Shown piece after piece: positions 42,401-50,756 of a stretch of 64,000 nucleotides of DNA. The translations under genes were made by a program, and so were the position numbers. The DNA is from Flavobacterium frigoris PS1. Its GTDB lineage: Bacteria; Bacteroidota; Bacteroidia; Flavobacteriales; Flavobacteriaceae. The DNA lies in contig NZ_AHKF01000025.1 in the NCBI RefSeq assembly GCF_000252125.1, positions 41,998 to 105,997 on the forward strand, written 5' to 3'. The notes under the pieces are model-generated. The model was not told where the DNA came from. It saw only the letters and a list, made by a program, of their open reading frames with translations, and did no database searches. Position 1 is the first letter of the stretch. The number at the start of each line of letters is the position of its first letter.

Positions 42401-44389
42401 ATGGCTATGCAAACCGGAGAAAACGAACAGGCATTGCGTAAAATACTCGATATGACTCGACTGATCAGTATCGTAATTTTACTTCTACATTTTTATTATT
42501 ACTGCTATACCACTTTCAAAGAATGGGGTTTTGTTAGCACCTTCAGCGATACAATTTTGGGCAATATACACCGTACTGAAATGTTCAGTAATTTTCATAA
42601 ATCCAAGGTTTTTGCATTATTCTTTTTATTGATTTCCTTGCTTGGAGCCAAAGGACGCAAAGAGGAAAAATTGAATCACAAAACGGCCTTTGCCTACATC
42701 ATTACGGGTGTATTGATTTACTTTTTAAGTTATCTATCGCTTTACCTAAAAGCAAAAACTACGGAAATAGCGATTGCTTATATCAGTATTAGCTGTATCG
42801 GATTTTTGTTGATGCTTTCCGGAGGTACATTACTCTCACGGATTATAAAAAACAAGTTGAATAACAAAGATATTTTCAATAAAGAAAATGAAACTTTTCC
42901 CCAAGAAGAAAGACTCTTGGAAAATGAATACTCCATCAATCTTCCAGCACGTTATCATTTGAAAGACAAAGTTCGAAACAGCTGGATTAATATTATCAAT
43001 CCCTTTCGAGCCTTAATGGTTTTGGGGACACCTGGCTCTGGTAAATCTTATTTTGTGATTCGGCATGTTATCACCCAGCACATTCGCAAAGGGTTTACGA
43101 TGTTCATTTATGATTTTAAATTTGATGACCTTTCTAAAATCACCTATAATACTTGGTTGAAATACAAGCACCTCTATCCTATTCCACCACAGTTTTATGT
43201 GATCAATTTTGATGATTTAAGCCGCACACACCGATGCAACCCACTTGAACCTTCTGCTATGACCGATATCACGGATGCAGCAGAATCGGCACGAACGATT
43301 CTATTAGGACTCAATAAAGAATGGATCAAAAGACAGGGCGACTTTTTTGTCGAATCTCCTATCAATTTTCTGACAGCAATTATATGGTATCTAAGGAAGT
43401 ACAAGGAAGGGGAATTCTGTACGCTGCCACATGTTATTGAACTCATGCAACTCGACTATGATAGTTTGTTTACGATATTACGAACGGAGAAAGAAATTGA
43501 AGTACTCATCAATCCGTTTATCAATGCCTATCTAAATGATGCCATGGAACAATTGGAGGGACAAATTGCTTCGGCCAAGATTGCCATGGCCAGACTCTCT
43601 TCTCCCCAATTGTACTATGTATTATCTGGAAATGACTTTACATTAGACATCAATAATCCAGCCGAACCTAAGATTGTGTGTATGGGAAATAACCCGCAGA
43701 AAATTCAAATTTATGGCGCTGTCTTATCTCTGTACGTCTCTCGTTTGATAAAACTAGTCAATCAAAAAGGCAAACTAAAAAGCAGTCTGATCTTCGATGA
43801 ATTCCCAACTATCTATCTCAATAATATGGATAGTTTGATTGCTACAGCCCGAAGTAATAAAGTAGCCACTTGTTTGGGAATTCAAGACTTCAGTCAGTTG
43901 CGAAAAGATTATGGACGTGAACAAGCTGATGTGATTCTGAACATCACCGGAAATATCGTTAGCGGTCAGGTAACCGGTGACACCGCCAAACAGTTATCAG
44001 AACGGTTTGGAAAAATTATGCAGGACAGAGAATCACTATCTATAAATAGTGGTGATACTTCCATCAGCCGTTCTAAACAATTAGAATCTGCCGTTCCCCC
44101 TTCCAAGATATCGTCCTTGAGTTCAGGTGAATTTGTGGGCATGGTTGCTGATAATCCTGATTGCAAAATTGAATTAAAGACGTTTCATTGTGAAATCGTT
44201 AATGATCATGAAGCACTTAAAAAAGAAGAAGAAAATTATAAAGATATTGCGGTAATCAGGAAGATTGATACTACAATAGTACAGCGAAATTATCTGCAAG
44301 TAAAACAAGATGTTCAAGAGATCATGCAATCTGAAATTGAGCAACTGTTACAGGATCCAAGCCGGGCTTATTTGGTGTTGAAGAAGTAG
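42401..44389 (+). CDS. VirD4/TraG-type conjugative coupling protein (MobC/BfmC of Bacteroidota)
   Basis: 662 residues. Two to four N-terminal transmembrane helices (for example IVILLLHFYYYCYTTF and VFALFFLLISLLG) precede a P-loop GTPGSGKSYFVIRH near residue 208 and a Walker B-type SSLIFDEFPTIYL near 462. TARSNKVATCLGIQDFSQLR follows, a typical TraG/VirD4 motif. It couples the relaxosome to the secretion channel. No other type IV secretion genes are in the window, so the element would be mobilizable rather than self-transmissible unless they lie elsewhere. Confidence 0.9.
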   Translation: MAMQTGENEQALRKILDMTRLISIVILLLHFYYYCYTTFKEWGFVSTFSDTILGNIHRTEMFSNFHKSKVFALFFLLISLLGAKGRKEEKLNHKTAFAYIITGVLIYFLSYLSLYLKAKTTEIAIAYISISCIGFLLMLSGGTLLSRIIKNKLNNKDIFNKENETFPQEERLLENEYSINLPARYHLKDKVRNSWINIINPFRALMVLGTPGSGKSYFVIRHVITQHIRKGFTMFIYDFKFDDLSKITYNTWLKYKHLYPIPPQFYVINFDDLSRTHRCNPLEPSAMTDITDAAESARTILLGLNKEWIKRQGDFFVESPINFLTAIIWYLRKYKEGEFCTLPHVIELMQLDYDSLFTILRTEKEIEVLINPFINAYLNDAMEQLEGQIASAKIAMARLSSPQLYYVLSGNDFTLDINNPAEPKIVCMGNNPQKIQIYGAVLSLYVSRLIKLVNQKGKLKSSLIFDEFPTIYLNNMDSLIATARSNKVATCLGIQDFSQLRKDYGREQADVILNITGNIVSGQVTGDTAKQLSERFGKIMQDRESLSINSGDTSISRSKQLESAVPPSKISSLSSGEFVGMVADNPDCKIELKTFHCEIVNDHEALKKEEENYKDIAVIRKIDTTIVQRNYLQVKQDVQEIMQSEIEQLLQDPSRAYLVLKK

Positions 44390-44773
44390 TAGGAAGACTC
44401 AAACCTAAAAAAGATACAGCTGCGGAAGGACAATATTTATAATCTAATATAAATTATTTGATTCAATCCTTGCAGCAAAACTGCTCGTCAAAAAACAGTT
44501 ACTATTAAATCTCTTTTATATCAATTTGTTAAACTAAAAAATTCAATACGTTATGGCTTTCCTCAATTTTATGTATGGAATTTTAAATACCTTAGCAAAA
44601 ATTCATAATCTAACCTTTTTTAAAAACGTGCTATGAAGTTTAAAAAGTATATTTGAAGAAAAAAAAACGAGCTATGCACATTGTCTGCACTCTAACACCT
44701 TAGGTTTGTCGTCTAATACTACAATCAAGTGACTGGTTCCAAATTTATTAATGAATAACAACAACCCAATATA
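44390..44773. other. Spacer between mob module and restriction locus
   Basis: 384 bases. A 27-codon frame starting at 44553 (MAFLNFMYGILNTL) is too short to support. No repeat, terminator or tRNA is seen. The promoter of hsdM should be here. Confidence 0.4.
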
Positions 44774-46339
44774 ATGATCACAGGCGATTTAAAATCTCAA
44801 ATAGATAAAATCTGGAATGACTTCTGGACAGGCGGAATTTCAAACCCCTTAACGGTAATTGAACAATTTACCTACCTTATTTTCTTGAAACAACTGGACG
44901 ACAAACAAATCTTGATTGAGAAAAGAGCCAATATGCTCGGTGTTACTACTGACAAACCTATTTATACTCCAGAGCAAAAAGACTTGCGCTGGAGCAGTTT
45001 CAAAGACAAAGACCCGGAAGTGATGTTTGAATTATTCACACGTCCGCAACGTCATTTAAATGATGTCACCGTTTTTGACTTTATGAAAACTCTAGGTAAA
45101 GATGGTGGTGCGTTCACTGAATACATCAAAGGAGCAACCTTTATGATCCCAACGGCTAAATTGTTGGATCGTGTAGTACAACAAATTGACAAACTGCCGT
45201 TGGACAATCGCGATACCAAAGGGGATTTATACGAATACATGCTGGGCAAAATTGCCGAAGCAGGAACTAATGGACAGTTCCGTACCCCGCGCCATATTAT
45301 CCGTATGATGGTCGAAATGACCCAACCTAAAAAAGACGATACCATTTGTGACCCTTCTTGCGGGACAGCTGGTTTCTTGGTGGCCGCATCCCAATACGTA
45401 CATGAAAAACACGAAGACTGGTTTATGGATCAGGATTTTCGTGAACATTACAACCGAAACATGTTCAACGGTATAGAAATTGACCCATCGATGATGCGCA
45501 TTTCAGCCATGAACTTGCAATTGCACGGCATGGAAAACCCTACACTTATTGGAAATTCGGCTTTGAGTGAAAGCAATGACATCAGCAGTCAGTACTCCTT
45601 AATCTTGGCCAATCCACCGTTTAAAGGGGCATTGGATTATGATGAGGTAGAAAGCAGTTTACTGAACGTAACCAAAACTAAAAAAACCGAATTACTATTC
45701 TTAGCCTTGATTTTGAGAATGCTAAAACTAGGTGGACGCGCTGCCGTGATTGTGCCTGATGGTGTACTGTTTGGTAGCAGTGGCGCACACAAAAGCATTC
45801 GTAAAGAATTGGTGGAAAACCAACAATTACAAGCCGTAATCTCGATGCCAAGCGGGGTTTTTAAACCCTATGCTGGAGTGAGTACTGCTATTTTATTCTT
45901 TACTAAAACCAATTCAGGTGGGACAGATAACGTTTGGTTCTATGACATGCAAGCCGATGGTTTTAGCCTGGACGACAAACGCAATGCGCAACTATCGGAA
46001 GAGGTATTCGAACAGTGTTTTACTGACCCGGAAAGAGTTTTAGAAGAGTTTAAAGGCAAATGCGATATTCCAAACATTTTGTTGGATTGGAAAGCGATCG
46101 GCACGGCTCCCTCCCCTTCGGGGAGGAATGGGGTGGGGACTGATAGAACCCAAAAATCCTTCCTAATCCCAAAAGCCGATATTGTAGCCAATGACTACGA
46201 CTTGAGCATTAACCGCTATAAGGAAATTGTTTATGATGAAGTAATCTATGAAAAACCACAAACCTTGATTGCCGATATCAAAGCAATTGACAAAAAACGT
46301 TTGAATACCATGAATGAATTAGAAAAAATGTTAGAATAG
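44774..46339 (+). CDS. hsdM: Type I restriction-modification DNA methylase subunit
   Basis: 521 residues. HsdM N-terminal helical domain (LKSQIDKIWNDFWTGGI) is followed by N6-adenine methylase motifs: DPSCGTAGFLVA (motif I, near 193) and LANPPFKG (motif IV NPPF, near 280). It methylates adenine in the recognition sequence set by HsdS. A short palindromic repeat near residues 445-461 adds TAPSPSGRNGVGTDRTQK in frame, likely not part of the ancestral protein. The product is otherwise full length. Confidence 0.95.
   Translation: MITGDLKSQIDKIWNDFWTGGISNPLTVIEQFTYLIFLKQLDDKQILIEKRANMLGVTTDKPIYTPEQKDLRWSSFKDKDPEVMFELFTRPQRHLNDVTVFDFMKTLGKDGGAFTEYIKGATFMIPTAKLLDRVVQQIDKLPLDNRDTKGDLYEYMLGKIAEAGTNGQFRTPRHIIRMMVEMTQPKKDDTICDPSCGTAGFLVAASQYVHEKHEDWFMDQDFREHYNRNMFNGIEIDPSMMRISAMNLQLHGMENPTLIGNSALSESNDISSQYSLILANPPFKGALDYDEVESSLLNVTKTKKTELLFLALILRMLKLGGRAAVIVPDGVLFGSSGAHKSIRKELVENQQLQAVISMPSGVFKPYAGVSTAILFFTKTNSGGTDNVWFYDMQADGFSLDDKRNAQLSEEVFEQCFTDPERVLEEFKGKCDIPNILLDWKAIGTAPSPSGRNGVGTDRTQKSFLIPKADIVANDYDLSINRYKEIVYDEVIYEKPQTLIADIKAIDKKRLNTMNELEKMLE
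46107..46140 (+). repeat. REP-like GC-rich palindrome inserted in frame in hsdM
   Basis: CCTCCCC-ttc-GGGGAGG (46110-46126) is followed by AATGGGGTGGGG. The unit CTCCCTCCCCTTCGGGGAGG is typical of short intergenic repeats of Flavobacteriaceae and has much higher GC than its neighbourhood. It keeps the frame and adds about 12 residues to HsdM. Confidence 0.75.
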
Positions 46340-46344
46340 TGACG

Positions 46345-46600
46345 CGGAGATAGAGGGATTCTAGCCCCCGGAAAATAAAATAGCAGAGAGGATGGGATTC
46401 GAATCCAGTAATGACTTCAGGGTTATGAATCCTGCACCCATTGAAAAAGTACGGTTCGTGACCGCGACAGGGTTCGAACCAGAAACCCTAAAGTTATAAC
46501 TTGACCTTGACTGGATTCCAACCTATAACCTTAACAGTAGTTATATTGTAGTCGCAGAAGGATTCGAACCTTCGACCGCCTGCTTAGAAGGCAGCTGCTC
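46345..46600 (-). pseudogene. Cluster of tRNA 3'-half remnants between hsdM and hsdS
   Basis: On the leftward strand several T-arm/acceptor pieces lie in tandem. The clearest (46551-46600) has anticodon loop CTTCTAA (TCT, Arg), T-arm GAAGG-TTCGAAT-CCTTC and acceptor end TGCGAC, but no D-arm. A Met-like piece (46382-46442) carries ATTCATAACCC with a TTCGAATCC T-loop. Further degenerate ones lie at 46456-46507 (GGTTCGAACCC), about 46509-46545 and 46345-46372. None is a full tRNA. They fill most of the 310-base gap between hsdM and hsdS. Confidence 0.75.
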
Positions 46601-46649
46601 AAAACATAATCCTTAAAAAAACTTTTGAAAGGGTAATTAGCATAAAGAT

Positions 46650-47831
46650 ATGGAATTAATAGTAAATGAACGAATTGACAATAACTTTGAATTAATGCAG
46701 AAAGTTAGACTAAAACATATAGTTAAGATATCAAAAGGAAAAAAATCTACCGAAGTAAGTCTGTCCAATTTAAGATATATCCAAATTGGGGATTTACGAA
46801 ATGATGATAACCTTAAATATGCTGAACAAAATAAATCGAATGTACTTTGTACGAAAAACGATATATTAATTGCATGGGATGGGGCAAATGCTGGAATAAT
46901 TGGATATAATCTTGAAGGTGCTGTTGGTAGTACTTTAGCCAAGTTAGTAATTAATGATAATTACAAAATATTCCCGAATTTTTTAGGCAGATTTTTACAA
47001 ACCAAATCTAAAAGCTTAAGAGACAATTGTACTGGAGCAACTATTCCGCACATTTCAAAATCAGAACTTGAAAATATAGAAATCCCCCTCCCTGATCTCT
47101 CAACCCAACAAAAAATAGCCGAAATCCTAGACACCGCAGACCAATTGCGTCAATTCAACAAGCAACTCATAGAAAAATATGATGCCTTAACACAAAGTTT
47201 ATTTTTGGAGATGTTTGGGGATCCAGTGAGAAATGAAAAGGGGTGGGAGAAAAGTAAATTATCCGATAATTCAAAAATTAGAATTGGTCCTTTTGGAAGT
47301 TTATTACATGTAGAAGATTATATAGAAAATGGAACTCCATTAGTTAATCCAACTCACATAAAAAAAGGTAAAATTGAGATTGATAATAAATTAACAATTT
47401 CAAAAGACAAATTGAAAGAGCTTGAAACATATAGATTAAAAACCAATGATTTAATTCTTGGTAGAAGAGGAGAAATGGGCAGATGTGCTATTGTAACAAT
47501 TAATGAAGATGGTTTTTTATGTGGAACAGGAAGTATCTTTATTCGTCCCAAAAACAATTTAAATATAAATTATTTATATAAAGTTATCTCATCGAATTCA
47601 TTTAAACAAGTTTTAGAAAATTCAGCTAAAGGTGTAACGATGAAAAACTTAAGTTCCAAAGTAGTTGGGGATTTAGAAATTCCTTTACCTCCAATAGAAA
47701 TTCAAAACAATTTTATAAAATCTATTGAAAATATAGAAACGCAAAAACAACAAGCCCAAGAAGCCTTGGAAAAAAGCGAGGATTTGTTTCAGAGTTTGTT
47801 ACAACGGGCGTTTAAGGGGGAATTGAATTAA
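46650..47831 (+). CDS. hsdS: Type I restriction-modification specificity subunit
   Basis: 393 residues with two target-recognition domains. TRD1 spans about 15-145 and is closed by IPLPDLSTQQKIAEILDTAD. The central conserved helix (FNKQLIEKYDALTQSLFLEM) is followed by TRD2 (about 200-345), closed by EIPLPPIEIQNNFIKSIENI and a helix (SEDLFQSLLQRAFKGELN). It sets the DNA recognition of the HsdRMS complex. Its 3' end (47771-47831) is repeated downstream at 49202-49262. It is separated from hsdM by tRNA remnants, an unusual gap for this operon. Confidence 0.95.
   Translation: MELIVNERIDNNFELMQKVRLKHIVKISKGKKSTEVSLSNLRYIQIGDLRNDDNLKYAEQNKSNVLCTKNDILIAWDGANAGIIGYNLEGAVGSTLAKLVINDNYKIFPNFLGRFLQTKSKSLRDNCTGATIPHISKSELENIEIPLPDLSTQQKIAEILDTADQLRQFNKQLIEKYDALTQSLFLEMFGDPVRNEKGWEKSKLSDNSKIRIGPFGSLLHVEDYIENGTPLVNPTHIKKGKIEIDNKLTISKDKLKELETYRLKTNDLILGRRGEMGRCAIVTINEDGFLCGTGSIFIRPKNNLNINYLYKVISSNSFKQVLENSAKGVTMKNLSSKVVGDLEIPLPPIEIQNNFIKSIENIETQKQQAQEALEKSEDLFQSLLQRAFKGELN
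47771..47831 (+). repeat. hsdS 3' end, copy 1 of a 61-bp duplication
   Basis: This 61-base end of hsdS, including its stop, is repeated at 49202-49262 with four differences. The second copy is not attached to a gene body. The repeat brackets the coiled-coil gene 47848-49179. Confidence 0.9.
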
Positions 47832-47847
47832 AATAAGAATTATAAAT

Positions 47848-49179
47848 ATGGAAACACAATCAGTACTTAGAATCAAAACTTCACGTGACCAAATTAAAGA
47901 GTCATTAAATTCTTTTGACACATCCCAATTCAATAGTACCAAATTTGGAAACGAAAATGAATACAATGGCAAAGGAATTTATTTAGGTCTAAATGCCTTA
48001 CTCATTGATGTCTCCTATTTTATAAAATCACACAACATATTTATTCAAGTTTCTACCCTAGAAGAAAGAAATGAAATAGCTCAAGACCTAGATTATATTC
48101 TAAGTTACATTCAAAAACCTCAATTGCTTTATCCACATATAGATAGTTTAAAAGTTAAATTAAGAAAGTATAATGTTCGTAATAGTATCGAAAGATGGGA
48201 ACTGTTTCAAGATACCAACAAACTACTTTTGGAACAAGGAAATGAGTTTAAAGAAGCTTTGAAATTTATCCATGAAATAAAAGAAGAAGCAACTAATTCA
48301 AACAGTTCAGTTTCTGAAAAATTAGAAGCCATTACTAAAAAGTTCGAAGAACTTGAAGAAAAAATAGAAGAAGTAGAGGAAGTGAAAACGGAAATTGTAT
48401 TGAATTCTGATAAACTGGAATCAATCAATGAAAACTTAGTTAAAGTTAATGGATCGGCAGAAACTTATCTTGAAGAAATTAAAGAAAGTCTATCAGAAGT
48501 TAAAAATAATGAAAAACTAATTAGTGCATTTGCCCAAAAAATTCAGGAAAGAGACAATCGTTTAGGAGAATTACAGCAATTAACCGAAGAGAACAAACAG
48601 AAACTTAACGAATATAATGTTGAAAGATTAAAAATATTGGAAGAAGCAGATAATTTAATTGAAAGTGCTAAAACTGCTTTAAATTACAAAACTGCAGAAG
48701 GTATAAGTGCTTCTTTTCAAATTCAGCATACAGATGCTAAAAAATGGCAATATTCGAGAACTTGGATTATAGGAGCTTCTTTATTTATTTTAGTTGCAAT
48801 AGGACTCGGTGTTTGGATTACTTTAGATACAACGAATAAACTTCATTTAATAATAGGCCGAATAGCTTTAATTCCTTTACCTATAATTGCAGCAATTTTT
48901 TGTGCAAATCAGTACGTGAAACAAAAAAACCTTATTGAAGATTACGCCTATAAAATGGTGTTGGCAAAATCAATAGTTGGTTTTTCAGAACAACTCAAAA
49001 AAGATGCATCTGTGGATAAAGGGGAATACATTCACTACATGAAAGTCGCACTAGAAGAAATCCACAAAGACCCTTTGAGAAAAAGAGATCAAAAATCGGT
49101 AGAGAATAAAATTGAAAATTTTTCAATAAAGGAGATTCTGGAAGTTGCAGAAAGAATGGTTAAAATTGGAAAGTCTTAA
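47848..49179 (+). CDS. Coiled-coil membrane protein inserted in the RM locus
   Basis: 443 residues. A helical N-terminal part (about 1-135) is followed by a long coiled coil (about 140-290, KKFEELEEKIEEVEEVKTEI). Two transmembrane helices (RTWIIGASLFILVAIGLGVW and IGRIALIPLPIIAAIFCANQ) lie near 305-360, and a C-terminal cytoplasmic helix (KIENFSIKEILEVAERMVKI) follows. No catalytic motif. Such proteins occur inserted in type I RM operons of Bacteroidota and may be defence add-ons. It starts 16 bases after hsdS. Its own 3' end is repeated at 50614-50683. Confidence 0.7.
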   Translation: METQSVLRIKTSRDQIKESLNSFDTSQFNSTKFGNENEYNGKGIYLGLNALLIDVSYFIKSHNIFIQVSTLEERNEIAQDLDYILSYIQKPQLLYPHIDSLKVKLRKYNVRNSIERWELFQDTNKLLLEQGNEFKEALKFIHEIKEEATNSNSSVSEKLEAITKKFEELEEKIEEVEEVKTEIVLNSDKLESINENLVKVNGSAETYLEEIKESLSEVKNNEKLISAFAQKIQERDNRLGELQQLTEENKQKLNEYNVERLKILEEADNLIESAKTALNYKTAEGISASFQIQHTDAKKWQYSRTWIIGASLFILVAIGLGVWITLDTTNKLHLIIGRIALIPLPIIAAIFCANQYVKQKNLIEDYAYKMVLAKSIVGFSEQLKKDASVDKGEYIHYMKVALEEIHKDPLRKRDQKSVENKIENFSIKEILEVAERMVKIGKS

Positions 49180-49189
49180 TGAATAATCC
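49120..49189 (+). repeat. Coiled-coil gene 3' end, copy 1 of a 70-bp duplication
   Basis: The last part of gene 47848-49179 and ten bases beyond recur at 50614-50683 with about ten differences in 70 positions. The second copy supplies the stop codon of gene 49940-50623 in another frame. Confidence 0.85.
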
Positions 49190-49201
49190 TACTAGGAATC
49201 T

Positions 49202-49262
49202 AAAAAGCGAGGATTTGGTTCAGAGTTTGTTGCAACGGGAGTTTAAGGGGGATTTGAATTAA
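49202..49262 (+). repeat. hsdS 3' end, copy 2
   Basis: 61 bases, 57 identical to the end of hsdS, with the same stop codon. It lies after the coiled-coil gene and before the SieB-like gene. It has no start codon or body. Confidence 0.9.
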
Positions 49263-49281
49263 TTTATTATAACCAAACTAT

Positions 49282-49863
49282 ATGGATTTTTTAAAATCAT
49301 TTTTTGATGTTACGAAACTACCAACAAAGATTTTTCTTGTAGTTTCAATTGTCACGGGAGTATTTATTTTTTCTGGTTCAGAAATTTTAAAGAAACTCCA
49401 TTTGGATAAATTTCAAACGTATGAAGGATTTGTAGGTTTGGCTTTTTTATTTTCTACTGTTCTTGTAATAGTAAATCTAATTATTTGGATATTCAACAAA
49501 TTACATTTTGAATACAAGCTATATAAATTAAAAGCTGAGCATAAGCAAATCCTCACCGAATTAGATCCTAAGGAAAAGGCTGTACTGAGAGAATTTATTA
49601 TATGTAGCCAAAGCTCAATTGATATGCCATATGACAATCCAGTTATTGCTGGACTTCTAGGCAAAAATATACTAAGTATAAACAAACAATTTGGAAATAG
49701 TTTAATAATGCATGGAACCAAGGTTCCTGTATCAGTTTCGCGATATTTTTTAAAAATATTAAAGTTTGAGTATGTTGATTTAATGGAGAATCCTACTGAG
49801 GAAGAAAAACATTTAATTTCAGAGAACAGACCTGAGTGGGTTAATAACTCTTGGAGGTACTAA
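49282..49863 (+). CDS. Superinfection-exclusion B (SieB)-like membrane protein
   Basis: 193 residues. It starts with two transmembrane helices (LPTKIFLVVSIVTGVFIFSG and YEGFVGLAFLFSTVLVIVNLI) and continues with a cytoplasmic part in which LDPKEKAVLREFIICSQSSI and MENPTEEEKHLISENRPEWV stand out. This resembles SieB-type proteins that abort superinfecting phage development. It sits inside the RM locus, 102 bases after the coiled-coil gene, and thus adds a second antiphage function. Family call by pattern. Confidence 0.65.
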   Translation: MDFLKSFFDVTKLPTKIFLVVSIVTGVFIFSGSEILKKLHLDKFQTYEGFVGLAFLFSTVLVIVNLIIWIFNKLHFEYKLYKLKAEHKQILTELDPKEKAVLREFIICSQSSIDMPYDNPVIAGLLGKNILSINKQFGNSLIMHGTKVPVSVSRYFLKILKFEYVDLMENPTEEEKHLISENRPEWVNNSWRY

Positions 49864-49939
49864 AAAATAGTTTGTTATAATTTGGTATTTAGCTGCGAGT
49901 TGATATAAATGATTACAATACTAATATTAAAAAGGAAAA

Positions 49940-50623
49940 ATGTCATTAATTATAAAGATTGTTTGCCCAGAAGGAATAATTACTGCTTCAGATACTAGAG
50001 AAGTTTATTCAACCATTGATGAAGTTAATGGTAAAAAAAAATACATAAACCACAAAGACGAGATAGAAAAAAGTTTCTTGAAAAACAAAATCTCAATTGC
50101 AATTGCAGGTAATGCATTCATTGGCAAAAAACAAATTAAAGATTTTTTTACAGACTTCTTAATCAACCTTAATGTCGAAATAAAACACGATCAACTTATA
50201 AATGAAATATCAAATTTGTACAAAGACACGTGTAAACATTCAACAAGTTACTTTGTGTCATTTTACGATGAAATAAACCAAAATTCAAAATATAGAAATT
50301 ATTTTAAATTTGAACCTCTAGTTTTTTGTTTTAACACAAAAGAAATGAGTCTAAAAAGACTAAATGAAGATGAAGATGGTTTTACTTTTGGTATATTTTG
50401 GGGTGGTGAAAGCGATAGGATTTCAAAATCACTATTAGAAAAAAGGACTAACATAGATACTAATCTTCTAACAATTGAAACTTCAATTGAATTAATAAAA
50501 AATATTTTTAAAGAGGTTGGCGCAGATTTTATTAAAAATAAAGAATATCCAACTATTAGTGAACAATTCGACATAACTATTCAAACTTTAGACAAGACTG
50601 AAATTATTAGAAATTTTCAATAA
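49940..50623 (+). CDS. Proteasome-subunit-like Ntn protein
   Basis: 227 residues. The start MSLIIKIVCPEGIITASDTR with KYINHKDEIEKSFLKNKISI and AIAGNAFIGKKQIKDF resembles proteasome beta or HslV-type Ntn hydrolase folds (a GxIxASDxR strand and an AxAGxA helix). A catalytic N-terminal Thr/Ser/Cys is not obvious after the Met-Ser start: Ser2 could serve. The C-terminus RNFQ comes from the duplicated tail of the upstream coiled-coil gene read in another frame. It is probably a stand-alone member. Function in defence is unknown. Confidence 0.55.
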   Translation: MSLIIKIVCPEGIITASDTREVYSTIDEVNGKKKYINHKDEIEKSFLKNKISIAIAGNAFIGKKQIKDFFTDFLINLNVEIKHDQLINEISNLYKDTCKHSTSYFVSFYDEINQNSKYRNYFKFEPLVFCFNTKEMSLKRLNEDEDGFTFGIFWGGESDRISKSLLEKRTNIDTNLLTIETSIELIKNIFKEVGADFIKNKEYPTISEQFDITIQTLDKTEIIRNFQ

Positions 50624-50683
50624 AAGAGATTCTTGAAGTTGCGAAAGGAATGATTAACATTGGAAAGTCTTGATAGATAATCC
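50614..50683 (+). repeat. Coiled-coil gene 3' end, copy 2
   Basis: It begins inside the last codons of the proteasome-like gene and continues beyond. It matches 49120-49189 at about 60 of 70 positions. It has no reading frame of its own. Confidence 0.85.
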
Positions 50684-50756
50684 AACTGCTTTTAAAATTA
50701 AAATTCTAAATTTGAAAATCGAATAACAAATACGTTTTCAGAAGTTTAAACAAAAT

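Noticed and set aside
46551..46600. Functional tRNA-Arg
   Set aside because: Only the anticodon arm, T-arm and part of the acceptor stem are present; the D-arm and 5' acceptor strand are missing.
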